From contig NZ_CP047943.1 of the NCBI RefSeq assembly GCF_014279595.1, positions 1,364,001 to 1,428,000 on the forward strand: a DNA stretch of 64,000 bases. The letters are read 5' to 3'. This DNA comes from Synechococcus sp. RS9909 (lineage in GTDB: Bacteria; Cyanobacteriota; Cyanobacteriia; PCC-6307; Cyanobiaceae). The position numbers were made by a program, and so were the translations under genes. How positions within the stretch are numbered: the first letter of the stretch is position 1; each line of letters begins with the position of its first letter. The notes beneath the pieces were generated by a model that saw only the letters and a program-made list of their open reading frames with translations, had not been told where the DNA came from and searched no databases. This document shows positions 47,031-54,708 of this stretch, piece after piece.

Positions 47031-47924
47031 ATGACTGTTTCCAGTTCCGCCCGTCCGATTCCCGATCTCAGCTACAAGCCGGGCTTGCAACGCAACCTGC
47101 TGAGTCGCCTGCTCACCTTGATTGCCGGGCTGTTTTCGGCCATCTGCGTGCTTCCCCTCGTGCTGGTGTTGGCCTACGTGCTGATCATGGGTGGCGGCAA
47201 GATCAGCCTGGCGTTGTTCACCCAACTGCCCCCGCCGCCGGGACTGGAAGGCGGCGGTATCGGTAACGCCATCATCGGCACGATCATCGTGTCGATCATC
47301 GCCGGGCTGATTGCCATTCCGGTGGGTGTGGGCGGAGGCATCTTCCTGGCGGAATATTCCAAGGGCGGATCCTTCGCTCAGTTCATACGCTTCGGCACCA
47401 ACGTGCTCTCCGGCGTTCCCTCGATCATCGCCGGTGTGTTCGTCTACGGCATCATTGTTTCGACTCGGATCTTCTTCGGTAATTCCTACAGCGCCCTCGC
47501 CGGTGGTATCGCCCTCTCGATCCTGATGCTGCCCACGGTGATCAAAACCACCGACGAGGGCCTGAAGCTGGTGTCCGACGACCTGCGCAGGGGTGCCCTT
47601 GGCGTCGGCGCCTCCCGATTCGTCACGATCGTGCGGATCACACTGCCGACGGCCTTCACCCCGATCGCCACGGGGGTGGTGCTCTCGATCGCCCGTGCGG
47701 CCGGTGAAACGGCACCACTGATTTTCACCGCCCTGTTCTCTCCCTTCTGGCCGGAGGGAATTTTCAATCCGATCGCCAGCCTGTCGGTGCTGATCTACAA
47801 CTTTGCGATCATGCCCTACCAGGCCCAGAACGAATTGGCCTGGGCAGCCTCGTTCGTTCTGGTGATGTTCATCCTCGCCATGAACCTCTTCGCCCGTTGG
47901 CTCGGTCGATTTGCTGCCAAGTAA
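47031..47924 (+). CDS. pstA: Phosphate ABC transporter permease PstA
   Basis: 297 aa from the ATG at 47031, eight bases after pstC. Second membrane subunit of the phosphate importer. Hydrophobic spans include LIAGLFSAICVLPLVLVLAY, IGTIIVSIIAGLIAIPVGVG and VLSGVPSIIAGVFVYGIIVS. The EAA-type coupling loop is LRRGALGVGASRFVTIVRI followed by TLPTAFTPIATG. The last span ends FVLVMFILAMNLFARWLG. The start and spacing indicate one transcript with pstC and pstB. Confidence 0.96.
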   Translation: MTVSSSARPIPDLSYKPGLQRNLLSRLLTLIAGLFSAICVLPLVLVLAYVLIMGGGKISLALFTQLPPPPGLEGGGIGNAIIGTIIVSIIAGLIAIPVGVGGGIFLAEYSKGGSFAQFIRFGTNVLSGVPSIIAGVFVYGIIVSTRIFFGNSYSALAGGIALSILMLPTVIKTTDEGLKLVSDDLRRGALGVGASRFVTIVRITLPTAFTPIATGVVLSIARAAGETAPLIFTALFSPFWPEGIFNPIASLSVLIYNFAIMPYQAQNELAWAASFVLVMFILAMNLFARWLGRFAAK

Positions 47925-47991
47925 TCGGCATCCCGAACGGTCGCTTCGGCACCCCCTTCTCTGACACCTCTACCAATCACCCTCCAGGGTC

Positions 47992-48810
47992 ATGACTCTC
48001 TCCACTGCCATTCCCAGCCAGCAGGTGTCAGAAGATACCTGCATCTCCCTGCAGAACGTCACGATCAGCTACGGCAGCTATGAAGCTGTCCGCAACGTCT
48101 TCTGCGACATCCCCCGCGGCAAGGTCACCGCCTTCATCGGCCCATCCGGTTGCGGTAAATCCACCGTGCTGCGGGCCCTGAACCGCATGAATGACCTGAT
48201 TGAAGGCTGCTCACTCAAGGGAAGGGTGGTTTTCGACGGGGCCGACCTCTATGACCCCAACGTCGATCCTGTGGAGGTGCGCAGGCGCATCGGCATGGTG
48301 TTCCAGCAGCCGAACCCCTTCCCCAAGAGCATCTACGAAAACATCGCCTTCGGGGCAAGGATCAACGGCTACACCGGCGACATGGATGAGTTGGTCGAGC
48401 GCTCCCTGCGCCAGGCCGCCGTGTGGGATGAGTGCAAGGACAAGCTCAATGAGAGTGGCTATTCCCTCTCCGGAGGCCAGCAACAGCGCCTCTGCATCGC
48501 CCGCACGATCGCCATCCAACCCGAAGTGATTCTGATGGACGAGCCCTGCTCGGCCCTCGACCCGATCTCCACCCTGAAGATCGAGGAAACCATGCATGAG
48601 CTCAAGAAGAGCTTCACGATCGTGATCGTGACCCACAACATGCAACAGGCCGTTCGCGTCAGCGACATGACCGCCTTCTACAACGCCGAGGCCCAGGAAG
48701 GAGGGTCCGGCAAGGTGGGTTACCTGGTGGAATTCAACGAAACCGAGAAGATTTTCAACGCCCCCACCCAACAAGCCACCCAGGATTACGTGTCTGGCCG
48801 CTTCGGTTGA
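47992..48810 (+). CDS. pstB: Phosphate ABC transporter ATPase PstB
   Basis: 272 aa. ATP-hydrolysing subunit of the phosphate importer. Walker [17 protein letters not shown], signature [18 protein letters not shown], Walker [15 protein letters not shown] and the switch His in [15 protein letters not shown] are intact. It lies 67 bases after pstA; a short palindrome ACCCTCCAGGGT sits just before the ATG. The operon ends 17 bases later at a strong terminator. Confidence 0.97.
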   Translation: MTLSTAIPSQQVSEDTCISLQNVTISYGSYEAVRNVFCDIPRGKVTAFIGPSGCGKSTVLRALNRMNDLIEGCSLKGRVVFDGADLYDPNVDPVEVRRRIGMVFQQPNPFPKSIYENIAFGARINGYTGDMDELVERSLRQAAVWDECKDKLNESGYSLSGGQQQRLCIARTIAIQPEVILMDEPCSALDPISTLKIEETMHELKKSFTIVIVTHNMQQAVRVSDMTAFYNAEAQEGGSGKVGYLVEFNETEKIFNAPTQQATQDYVSGRFG

Positions 48811-48827
48811 TCCAGATCGCCCTGCCA

Positions 48828-48854
48828 AGCCCCGCTCCAGCAGCGGGGCTTTTT
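48828..48854 (+). terminator. Intrinsic terminator of the pst operon
   Basis: AGCCCCGCT and AGCGGGGCT form a perfect 9-bp GC-rich stem around a 5-base loop, followed at once by a run of Ts (counting the last stem base, five). It starts 17 bases after the pstB stop. Confidence 0.9.
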
Positions 48855-48878
48855 GATGGCAATAATCCGGTCGTTAGC

Positions 48879-48903
48879 AAAAAAAACCGGCCTCTTGGGC
48901 CGG
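48879..48903 (-). terminator. Intrinsic terminator of the tRNA-Ser gene
   Basis: On the minus strand CCGGCC / GGCCGG forms a 6-bp stem with a 5-base loop, followed by eight Ts. It begins ten bases after the tRNA 3' end and faces the pst terminator, so the two units converge. Confidence 0.88.
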
Positions 48904-48912
48904 ATCCTGCAA

Positions 48913-48999
48913 CGGAGAGGGAGGGATTCGAACCCTCGATAGAGTTGCCCCTATACAGCATTTCCAGTGCTGCGCCTTCGACCACTCGGCCACCTCTCC
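48913..48999 (-). tRNA. tRNA-Ser (GGA)
   Basis: 87 nt, long as expected for a serine tRNA with an extended variable arm. The acceptor stem is GGAGAGG / CCTCTCC with discriminator G; the D-arm region is TGGCCGAGTGG; the anticodon loop CTGGAAA carries GGA; the T-arm is GAGGGTTCGAATCCCTC. CCA is not encoded. A terminator follows, and an extended -10 lies upstream. Confidence 0.95.
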
Positions 49000-49022
49000 A
49001 GAGGCTGGGTGTGGCAAGTGAG

Positions 49023-49031
49023 AATGTAGCA
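49023..49031 (-). promoter_or_regulatory. Extended -10 promoter element of tRNA-Ser
   Basis: On the minus strand TGCTACATT fits TGn plus a -10 hexamer (TACATT), about 24-32 bases upstream of the mature 5' end. No clear -35 is visible. Confidence 0.4.
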
Positions 49032-49053
49032 GGGCGTTCCCTCACCAGCAGCC

Positions 49054-49422
49054 ATGTCACGCAGCCATCGGGTCACAATTCATTGGCGTCAGGCGCATCG
49101 CACGATCACCCATGAGGTGCCTGAGGGGGAGTACATCCTCAAAAGCTTCGAAGCGCAGGGTGATCCGCTGCCCTTCTCCTGTCGGAATGGCTGCTGCACC
49201 GCCTGCGCTGTGCGCGTGCTGAGCGGTGAACTCGACCAACGCGAAGCGATGGGCCTTTCGAAGGAGTTGCGTGCAAAAGGTTATGGCCTGCTCTGCGTGG
49301 CGCGGGCGGTGGGACCGCTGGAGGCCGAAACCCAGGATGAAGATGAGGTCTATGACCTCCAGTTCGGGCGTCACTTCGGACGGGGACAGGTGCGCCCGGG
49401 GCTGCCGCTGGATGAGGACTGA
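49054..49422 (+). CDS. 2Fe-2S ferredoxin (plant type)
   Basis: 122 aa. Electron carrier with the plant-type cluster loop SCRNGCCTACAVRV (Cys x4 Cys x2 Cys; an additional Cys sits next to the second) and the distal Cys in GYGLLCVARA. It is longer than photosynthetic PetF (about 97 aa), with an acidic and then Gly/Arg-rich C-terminal tail, and does not have the PetF N-terminus, so it is a non-photosynthetic ferredoxin subtype. Followed by the IMPase-family gene after four bases. Confidence 0.88.
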   Translation: MSRSHRVTIHWRQAHRTITHEVPEGEYILKSFEAQGDPLPFSCRNGCCTACAVRVLSGELDQREAMGLSKELRAKGYGLLCVARAVGPLEAETQDEDEVYDLQFGRHFGRGQVRPGLPLDED

Positions 49423-49426
49423 CGGG

Positions 49427-50272
49427 ATGGACCAGCAACAGATCAATGATCTGCACGCGATTGCGCGCCAGGCTGCCGAGCTGGGCGGCGCCGTGCTGAT
49501 GACCCATTACGGTCAACTCACCTCGATCCGCAGCAAGGGACGCATCGGCGATCTGGTGACGGAGGCCGACCTGGCAGCCGAAGCCGAAGTTCTGGGATTG
49601 CTGCGGCAGCGCACGCCTGAGGTCGGCATCCTGGCGGAGGAATCGGGGCTCAGTGGCCCGAACCAGGGTCTGCAATGGGTCGTCGACCCGCTCGATGGCA
49701 CCACCAACTTCGCCCACGGTTATCCCTTTTTCGCCACGTCCGTGGGGCTGACCCTGGAGGGTCAGCCCCTGCTGGGAGCCATCGCCGTTCCCTACCTGAA
49801 GCAGACCTATCACGGTGGCCCTGGCCTCGGCGCCCTCTGCAACGACGTCCCCATCCATGTGAGCGACTGCACCAGCCTGCAGGATTCCCTGCTGGTCACT
49901 GGCTTTGCCTACGACCGTCACAGCCGCCTCGACAACAACTACGCCGAGTTCTGCACGTTGACGCACCAGAGTCGGGGTGTGAGACGGGGCGGCGCAGCGG
50001 CGGTGGACCTGGCCTTTGTGGCTGCAGGACTTGTGGATGGCTACTGGGAACGGGGACTGGCCCCCTGGGATCTGGCGGCCGGCGTGGCTCTGGTGGAGTT
50101 GGCCGGTGGTGTGGTGAGCGGCTACGGCGACGCCCCGTTCGATCTCCACGAGGGTCGGATCGTGGCGGCGGGGCCAGGTCTGCATGCCCCGCTGCGGCAG
50201 TGCCTGGCCGGCATCGCCCCCCTGGATGGGGCCAGCTATGGGGCGGCAGCGCTGGGGGCCATGGGATCCTGA
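49427..50272 (+). CDS. Inositol monophosphatase family protein
   Basis: 281 aa from the ATG at 49427. Mg2+-dependent phosphatase. Metal-site motifs: LAEESG (Glu), WVVDPLDGTTNFAHGYPFF (Asp residues) and the C-terminal WERGLAPWDLAAGVALVELAGG. Such enzymes act on inositol phosphate, histidinol phosphate or 3'-phosphoadenosine 5'-phosphate, and the sequence does not settle which. The gene hisZ follows after 23 bases, so histidinol-phosphate phosphatase activity would make sense; this is inference from position. Confidence 0.88.
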   Translation: MDQQQINDLHAIARQAAELGGAVLMTHYGQLTSIRSKGRIGDLVTEADLAAEAEVLGLLRQRTPEVGILAEESGLSGPNQGLQWVVDPLDGTTNFAHGYPFFATSVGLTLEGQPLLGAIAVPYLKQTYHGGPGLGALCNDVPIHVSDCTSLQDSLLVTGFAYDRHSRLDNNYAEFCTLTHQSRGVRRGGAAAVDLAFVAAGLVDGYWERGLAPWDLAAGVALVELAGGVVSGYGDAPFDLHEGRIVAAGPGLHAPLRQCLAGIAPLDGASYGAAALGAMGS

Positions 50273-50295
50273 GAAGGCCCAGTGGACCGATCGCG

Positions 50296-51474
50296 ATGGC
50301 CCTTCAACCGGCGGCGGGAGCCCGCGATCTGAATCCCCAGCAGGTCGAACACAACCATCGGCTCAGGGAGCGCCTTGCGGCGGTGTATCGCCGTTGGGGC
50401 TACGAGGAAGTGGCGCCACCACGGGTGGAGCGGCTCGACACCCTCAAAGCCGGCGGCGGCATCGCCAGTGAAGACATCGTGCGACTGGTGGCAGATGAAC
50501 CTCTCGGTCTCAGGCCGGAGATGACGGCTTCCATCGCCCGGGCAGCCAGCACCCGCTTTGCCAAGCGCAGCCGGCCCCTGCGGCTGTGGGCGTCGGGCAC
50601 GGTATTTGAAAACCGCCAGGCCGATGAGGGCCGCCAGTGCATTGAAGAGAAACTGCACAGCGGTGTGGAACTCTTCGGTGCCAACGCGATCAGCGCCGAA
50701 CTGGAGCTGCTGACGCTGTTGATGGATGCCCTCGCCAGCCTCGATCTTCAGGGCGATCCGCAGGTGCGGCTGCTGCTGGGCCATGCCGACCTGATGACCC
50801 TGATTCTGGCCCCCTTCCGCAGCCCGGAACGGGAAGCGATCCGCATCGCCCTGATGCGCTACGACCGCCTCAGCCTTGAGGCCCTGGATCTGGATACCAC
50901 CACCATGGAGCGGTTGACACGCCTGATGGATCTGCGGGGTGAACCGAACACCGTGCTCGAAACCCTGAAGCGATTGTTCGGGCCTCAACCCTCCCTGAGC
51001 GAACTGGAGCGCCTGTTTGAGCACCTGACACCCCTGGCCCAGGAGCAGGGCGTCACCCTGCAGCTGGATCCGAGCTTCCAATCCCATTACGGCCTCTATG
51101 ACGGGCTGGTGTTTCAGCTGATCTGCCAGGGACAGTCAGCGCCCGTGGTGGTGGCCCGGGGTGGTCGCTACGACGGCCTGGTGAAACGCTTCGGCGCCAG
51201 AGGCGGTGATGGAGCGGGTGTTGGCTTCAGCTTCTGTCTCGATGACATCCGCGATCTGCCCTACTCCCTGGCCGCCTCCGCTGCATCGGAGCGCCGGGTG
51301 CTGGTATGCCATGGCCCCAACCAGCGCCTGGAGGAAGCGATCGCTGAGCAACGTCGCCTGCATGGCCAGGGTCACCAGGCCGAACTGGCACTGGAACCCT
51401 GCAGCGACCGCACGGAGGCGGAGCAGCGGCTACGGGACCGGCAATGCGACGACCTGGTCTGGCTTGGTGCCTAA
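50296..51474 (+). CDS. hisZ: ATP phosphoribosyltransferase regulatory subunit
   Basis: 392 aa from the ATG at 50296; the frame upstream is antisense-free but overlaps the IMPase gene and is not coding. HisZ is a catalytically inactive paralogue of histidyl-tRNA synthetase that partners short HisG in the first step of histidine synthesis. HisRS-like motif 2 is RLWASGTVFENRQADEGR, and LRPEMTASIARAAST, ARGGRYDGLVKRFG and GVGFSFCLDDI are typical. The HisRS anticodon domain is missing, as expected. hisG is not in the window. Confidence 0.93.
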   Translation: MALQPAAGARDLNPQQVEHNHRLRERLAAVYRRWGYEEVAPPRVERLDTLKAGGGIASEDIVRLVADEPLGLRPEMTASIARAASTRFAKRSRPLRLWASGTVFENRQADEGRQCIEEKLHSGVELFGANAISAELELLTLLMDALASLDLQGDPQVRLLLGHADLMTLILAPFRSPEREAIRIALMRYDRLSLEALDLDTTTMERLTRLMDLRGEPNTVLETLKRLFGPQPSLSELERLFEHLTPLAQEQGVTLQLDPSFQSHYGLYDGLVFQLICQGQSAPVVVARGGRYDGLVKRFGARGGDGAGVGFSFCLDDIRDLPYSLAASAASERRVLVCHGPNQRLEEAIAEQRRLHGQGHQAELALEPCSDRTEAEQRLRDRQCDDLVWLGA

Positions 51475-51498
51475 AGTTGTCGTTGCTTGAGTCACGGC

Positions 51499-51723
51499 AT
51501 GGCCCACACAATCGTCACCGATGTCTGCGAGGGGATTGCCGACTGCGTCGATGCCTGCCCGGTGGCTTGCATTCAACCCGGCCGAGGGCGCAACAAGAAG
51601 GGCACAGAGTTTTACTGGATCGATTTCGACACCTGCATTGATTGCGGCATCTGCCTGCAGGTGTGCCCGGTGGATGGGGCGATTCTCGCCGAGGAGCGGG
51701 CCGATCTCCAGCGCCGCTCCTGA
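51499..51723 (+). CDS. Ferredoxin with two 4Fe-4S/3Fe-4S clusters
   Basis: 74 aa from the ATG at 51499. Bacterial-type ferredoxin with two cysteine sets: VCEGIADCVDACPVACI (the first resembling a 3Fe-4S or 4Fe-4S loop) and DTCIDCGICLQVCPVDGAI (a standard 4Fe-4S motif). It is short, with a 20-residue insertion between clusters containing PGRGRNKKGTEFYWI, as in cyanobacterial FdxB-like proteins. The partners are unknown. Follows hisZ after 24 bases. Confidence 0.9.
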   Translation: MAHTIVTDVCEGIADCVDACPVACIQPGRGRNKKGTEFYWIDFDTCIDCGICLQVCPVDGAILAEERADLQRRS

Positions 51724-51752
51724 ACGGTTCGGTCACCACCCCACGGACTGTC

Positions 51753-51780
51753 TTGTTTCGGCCTTCGCTCCTGCCATAAG
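51753..51780 (+). promoter_or_regulatory. Candidate promoter of htpG
   Basis: TTGTTT (51753-51758) and CATAAG (51775-51780) are separated by 16 bases, a sigma-70-like pair, with the htpG start 26 bases after the -10. No CIRCE-like repeat is seen. Confidence 0.35.
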
Positions 51781-51805
51781 TTCTGACGGTTATTGACCCA
51801 GGGCA

Positions 51806-53716
51806 ATGCTGGAACAAGGCCAGATTCAGATTCATACCGAGAACATCTTCCCGATCATCAAAAAGGCCGTGTATTCCGGCCATGAGGTGTTCCTCCGTGA
51901 ATTGGTCAGTAACAGCTCTGACGCGATCAGCAAGCGCCGCATGGCCTCCATGGCCGGCGACTGCTCCGAAGGTTCGGATGGCCTGATTCAGATTCGGATC
52001 GATCGCGAGAAGAAAACGATCACCGTGTCTGACAACGGCATCGGCATGACGGCCGATGAAGTGAAGCGCTATATCAACCAGGTGGCGTTTTCAAGCGCCG
52101 AGGATTTCCTGGAGAAATACAAACAGGAAAGCGATGCGATCATCGGCCACTTTGGCCTCGGATTTTATTCCAGCTTCATGGTGGCCAGGCAGGTTGAACT
52201 GGTCACGCTCTCCGCTCGGCCAGAGCAACAAGCCGTGCGCTGGAGTTGTGATGGCTCTCCCTCCTTCACGCTGGATCAGGCGGAACGCTCGGAACCGGGC
52301 ACCGATGTGATTCTGCATCTGCTAGAGGAGGAGCTCGAGTATCTGGAGCCAGCCCGCCTTCGCACGCTGATCACCCAGTACTGCGATTTCATGCCGGTGC
52401 CGGTGCAGCTGGAGGGTGAAACGATCAACAAGCAAACAGCTCCCTGGCGTCAGAGCAGTCGGGAGCTGTCTGATCAGGACTACATCGATCTTTACCACTA
52501 TCTCTATCCCTTCCAGGGAGATCCCCTGCTCTGGGTGCACCTCAACACCGACTATCCCTATGCCCTCCAGGGAATTCTATATGTCCCGAAATCAACTGGA
52601 CGCGCCGACTGGGAAAAGGGTGAGATTCGGTTGTATTGCAACCAAGTGTTCGTGAGCGACTCGATCAAGGAGGTCGTGCCTCGTTACCTGCTGCCCCTGC
52701 GTGGCGTGATTGATTCCCCCGATATCCCTCTGAATGTGAGTCGGAGTGCCCTGCAGACCGACCGGCGGGTGCGCTCGATCGGCAATTTTGTGGCCAAGAA
52801 GGTGGCGGATCGGCTCAAGGCGTTGAAGCAGGACGATGCGACGGCTTACGCGGAAGCCTGGGAAGCCCTGGCGCCCTTCGTGAAGATCGGGGCCATGGAG
52901 GATGAAAAGTTCGCTGATCAGGTCGAGCCCCTGGTGCTGTTCGGCACCACCGCCGAGAGTGACGATGGGGAGAACGATGCCGGGGCGTCCATCCTGCGCA
53001 GCGGTGAGAAGGTTTACACCACCCTGGCGGGGTACACCTCGCGCCTGCCCCAGAGTTCCGACAAGCAGCGCGTGCTCTATTGCAGCGATGAGATCGCTCA
53101 GGCCGGCGCCCTCAGTCTCTGGAAGGGCCAGGGCGCCGAAGTGCTCTTTGCCGACACGGTGATCGACAGCCAATTCCTTCCCTGGTTGGAGTCGCGCCAT
53201 GACGAGCTCCGCTTCCAGCGCGTCGATGCGGAACTGGATGACAGCCTCAAAGACGACGCACCGGACCTGGTGGATCAAGGCGGTGAGACCCAGGCGGAAA
53301 GTCTGCGCAACCTGATGAAGGAGGCCCTCGCCAACGACAAGGTGACGATTCAGGTGCAGGCGCTGAAGGGAGGAGCCGACGCTCCGGCGGCCCTCATCCT
53401 CCTGCCCGAACAGATGCGCCGGATCAACGACATCGGTGCGCTGATGGAACAGCGGCTGCCAGGCCTTCCGGAGCATCACGTTCTGGTGGTGAATCGCAGC
53501 CATCCGATGGTGGAAGGCCTGCTCAAACTCGAATCCGGCGGAGTGCTGGTGGGCGCTGGCAGCAGTTCCCCCAGCAAAGCGCTCGCCCACGACCTCGCCG
53601 TTTATCTCTACGACATGGCCCGTCTGGCGGTCGGTGGCCTCGAGCCGAAGGAGCTCAGCGGTTTCCAGACCCGTAGCAGTCGCCTGATGGCCTCACTGAT
53701 GGAACGGGGACTGTGA
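51806..53716 (+). CDS. htpG: Hsp90 chaperone HtpG
   Basis: 636 aa from an ATG. ATP-dependent chaperone; in cyanobacteria it matters for heat and oxidative stress and binds tetrapyrrole and phycobilisome proteins. GHKL ATP-site motifs: FLRELVSNSSDAISK, VSDNGIGMTADEVKRYI and GHFGLGFYSSF. The middle domain has the Arg loop region SRSALQTDRRVRSIG. The C-terminal dimerisation part is present and no EEVD tail exists, as in bacteria. Promoter elements lie just upstream. Confidence 0.95.
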   Translation: MLEQGQIQIHTENIFPIIKKAVYSGHEVFLRELVSNSSDAISKRRMASMAGDCSEGSDGLIQIRIDREKKTITVSDNGIGMTADEVKRYINQVAFSSAEDFLEKYKQESDAIIGHFGLGFYSSFMVARQVELVTLSARPEQQAVRWSCDGSPSFTLDQAERSEPGTDVILHLLEEELEYLEPARLRTLITQYCDFMPVPVQLEGETINKQTAPWRQSSRELSDQDYIDLYHYLYPFQGDPLLWVHLNTDYPYALQGILYVPKSTGRADWEKGEIRLYCNQVFVSDSIKEVVPRYLLPLRGVIDSPDIPLNVSRSALQTDRRVRSIGNFVAKKVADRLKALKQDDATAYAEAWEALAPFVKIGAMEDEKFADQVEPLVLFGTTAESDDGENDAGASILRSGEKVYTTLAGYTSRLPQSSDKQRVLYCSDEIAQAGALSLWKGQGAEVLFADTVIDSQFLPWLESRHDELRFQRVDAELDDSLKDDAPDLVDQGGETQAESLRNLMKEALANDKVTIQVQALKGGADAPAALILLPEQMRRINDIGALMEQRLPGLPEHHVLVVNRSHPMVEGLLKLESGGVLVGAGSSSPSKALAHDLAVYLYDMARLAVGGLEPKELSGFQTRSSRLMASLMERGL

Positions 53717-53724
53717 ACTTGCTT

Positions 53725-53733
53725 TGCTAAAAT
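53725..53733 (+). promoter_or_regulatory. Extended -10 promoter of rpmB
   Basis: TGCTAAAAT is TG-n-TAAAAT, an extended -10, located nine bases after the htpG stop. The likely start of transcription lies near 53740, at the edge of a hairpin. No matching -35 is seen. Confidence 0.5.
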
Positions 53734-53740
53734 AGTTGTT

Positions 53741-53756
53741 TGATCCGTTTGGATCA
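53741..53756 (+). promoter_or_regulatory. 5' leader hairpin of rpmB mRNA
   Basis: TGATCC and GGATCA pair perfectly around the tetraloop GTTT. It would form the very 5' end of the rpmB mRNA if transcription starts from the extended -10. Possible stability or translation-control element for ribosomal protein synthesis. Confidence 0.45.
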
Positions 53757-53778
53757 GCGATCAGTCACGGAGTCGATC

Positions 53779-54015
53779 ATGTCCCGGGTATGTCAGCTCA
53801 CCGGCACGCGCGCCAACAACGGCATGGCTGTGAGCCACTCCCATATCCGCACCAAAAAGCTGCAGCAGGCCAACCTGCAGCAGCGTCGCCTCTGGTGGGC
53901 CGAGGGCAAGCGCTGGGTCAACCTGCGCATCACCACCCGCGCTCTGAAAACAATCCAGAAGAAAGGTCTCGGCGCCTACGCCCGCTCCCTTGGCATCGAT
54001 CTCAGCAAGATCTGA
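53779..54015 (+). CDS. rpmB: Large ribosomal subunit protein L28
   Basis: 78 aa from the ATG at 53779; the frame upstream contains no better start. The pattern [23 protein letters not shown] and [21 protein letters not shown] is that of bacterial L28; the sequence here lacks a Cys-x-x-Cys zinc pair, the 'C-minus' form. Preceded by its own promoter and hairpin, followed 40 bases later by the peroxiredoxin gene. Confidence 0.95.
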   Translation: MSRVCQLTGTRANNGMAVSHSHIRTKKLQQANLQQRRLWWAEGKRWVNLRITTRALKTIQKKGLGAYARSLGIDLSKI

Positions 54016-54055
54016 GATCTGTCTAGGGTCTCGAGATTGTCAGGGTCCCTTACTC

Positions 54056-54610
54056 ATGCAGCGTCGCACGCTCCTCCAACTGCTTCTGGTCGGAGGGGTT
54101 GTGTTGTGGCGCACCCCCCAGCAGGCTCTCGCCCTCGGCGGCACACTCCCGAGATTGAACCAACCGGCGCCAGGATTTGATTGTCCGGGCACATCACGCC
54201 GCGATCCCAGCCGCTCCCAGTGGTCACTGCGGGATTTTCGTGGGCAGTGGCTTGTTCTTTATTTCTATCCACGCGATTTCACCTCCGGCTGCACCCTTGA
54301 AGCCCATGGTTTTCAAGCCGCCCTGGCCGAATTTGAAGCTGCCGGAGCATCCATCGCCGCTGTGAGCGCCGATCCCGTCGATGAGCATGCCTCGTTCTGC
54401 AGCAGCGAAGGCCTCGATTTCGTGTTGCTCTCCGATCCGAAGGGCCAGGTGAGCCAGCGCTATGGCTCCTGGATGGCACCCTTCTCGATGCGCCACACCT
54501 TCCTGATCGATCCGCAGGGTGTGTTGCGTCAGATCTGGACCGGCGTGCGCCCAGCCGGACACGCCCGCGAGGTGCTCGCTTCGCTCCAGACGGTTCAGGC
54601 CGCAGGCTGA
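54056..54610 (+). CDS. Peroxiredoxin of the BCP/PrxQ family, probably exported
   Basis: 184 aa from the ATG at 54056. The first 26 residues (MQRRTLLQLLLVGGVV, then QQALALGG) look like a signal peptide, and the paired Arg hints at Tat export, so it may act in the periplasm or thylakoid lumen. The peroxidatic Cys is in YPRDFTSGCTLEAHGF. In many PrxQ proteins a resolving Cys follows five residues later; here that position is His, so another Cys (for example in SFCSSEG) or an external thiol must resolve it. Removes peroxides. Confidence 0.85.
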   Translation: MQRRTLLQLLLVGGVVLWRTPQQALALGGTLPRLNQPAPGFDCPGTSRRDPSRSQWSLRDFRGQWLVLYFYPRDFTSGCTLEAHGFQAALAEFEAAGASIAAVSADPVDEHASFCSSEGLDFVLLSDPKGQVSQRYGSWMAPFSMRHTFLIDPQGVLRQIWTGVRPAGHAREVLASLQTVQAAG

Positions 54611-54669
54611 CCCCGCCTCAGGTTTGACAAAGAGCCCGCTTTAAGGAATGGTGGAGATAGATGTAAAGC

Positions 54670-54690
54670 GTTGGATTGAAGCAATCCAAC
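54670..54690 (+). promoter_or_regulatory. Perfect 9-bp hairpin next to the ggpS Shine-Dalgarno
   Basis: GTTGGATTG (54670-54678) pairs exactly with CAATCCAAC (54682-54690) around the triloop AAG. The ggpS Shine-Dalgarno GAGGAG starts two bases later (54692-54697), and the ATG is at 54709. Either a DNA operator or an RNA structure controlling translation of the salt-stress gene. A TTGACA at 54624-54629 might be a -35 but no convincing -10 follows. Confidence 0.6.
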
Positions 54691-54708
54691 CGAGGAGAAA
54701 TCGCTTCC

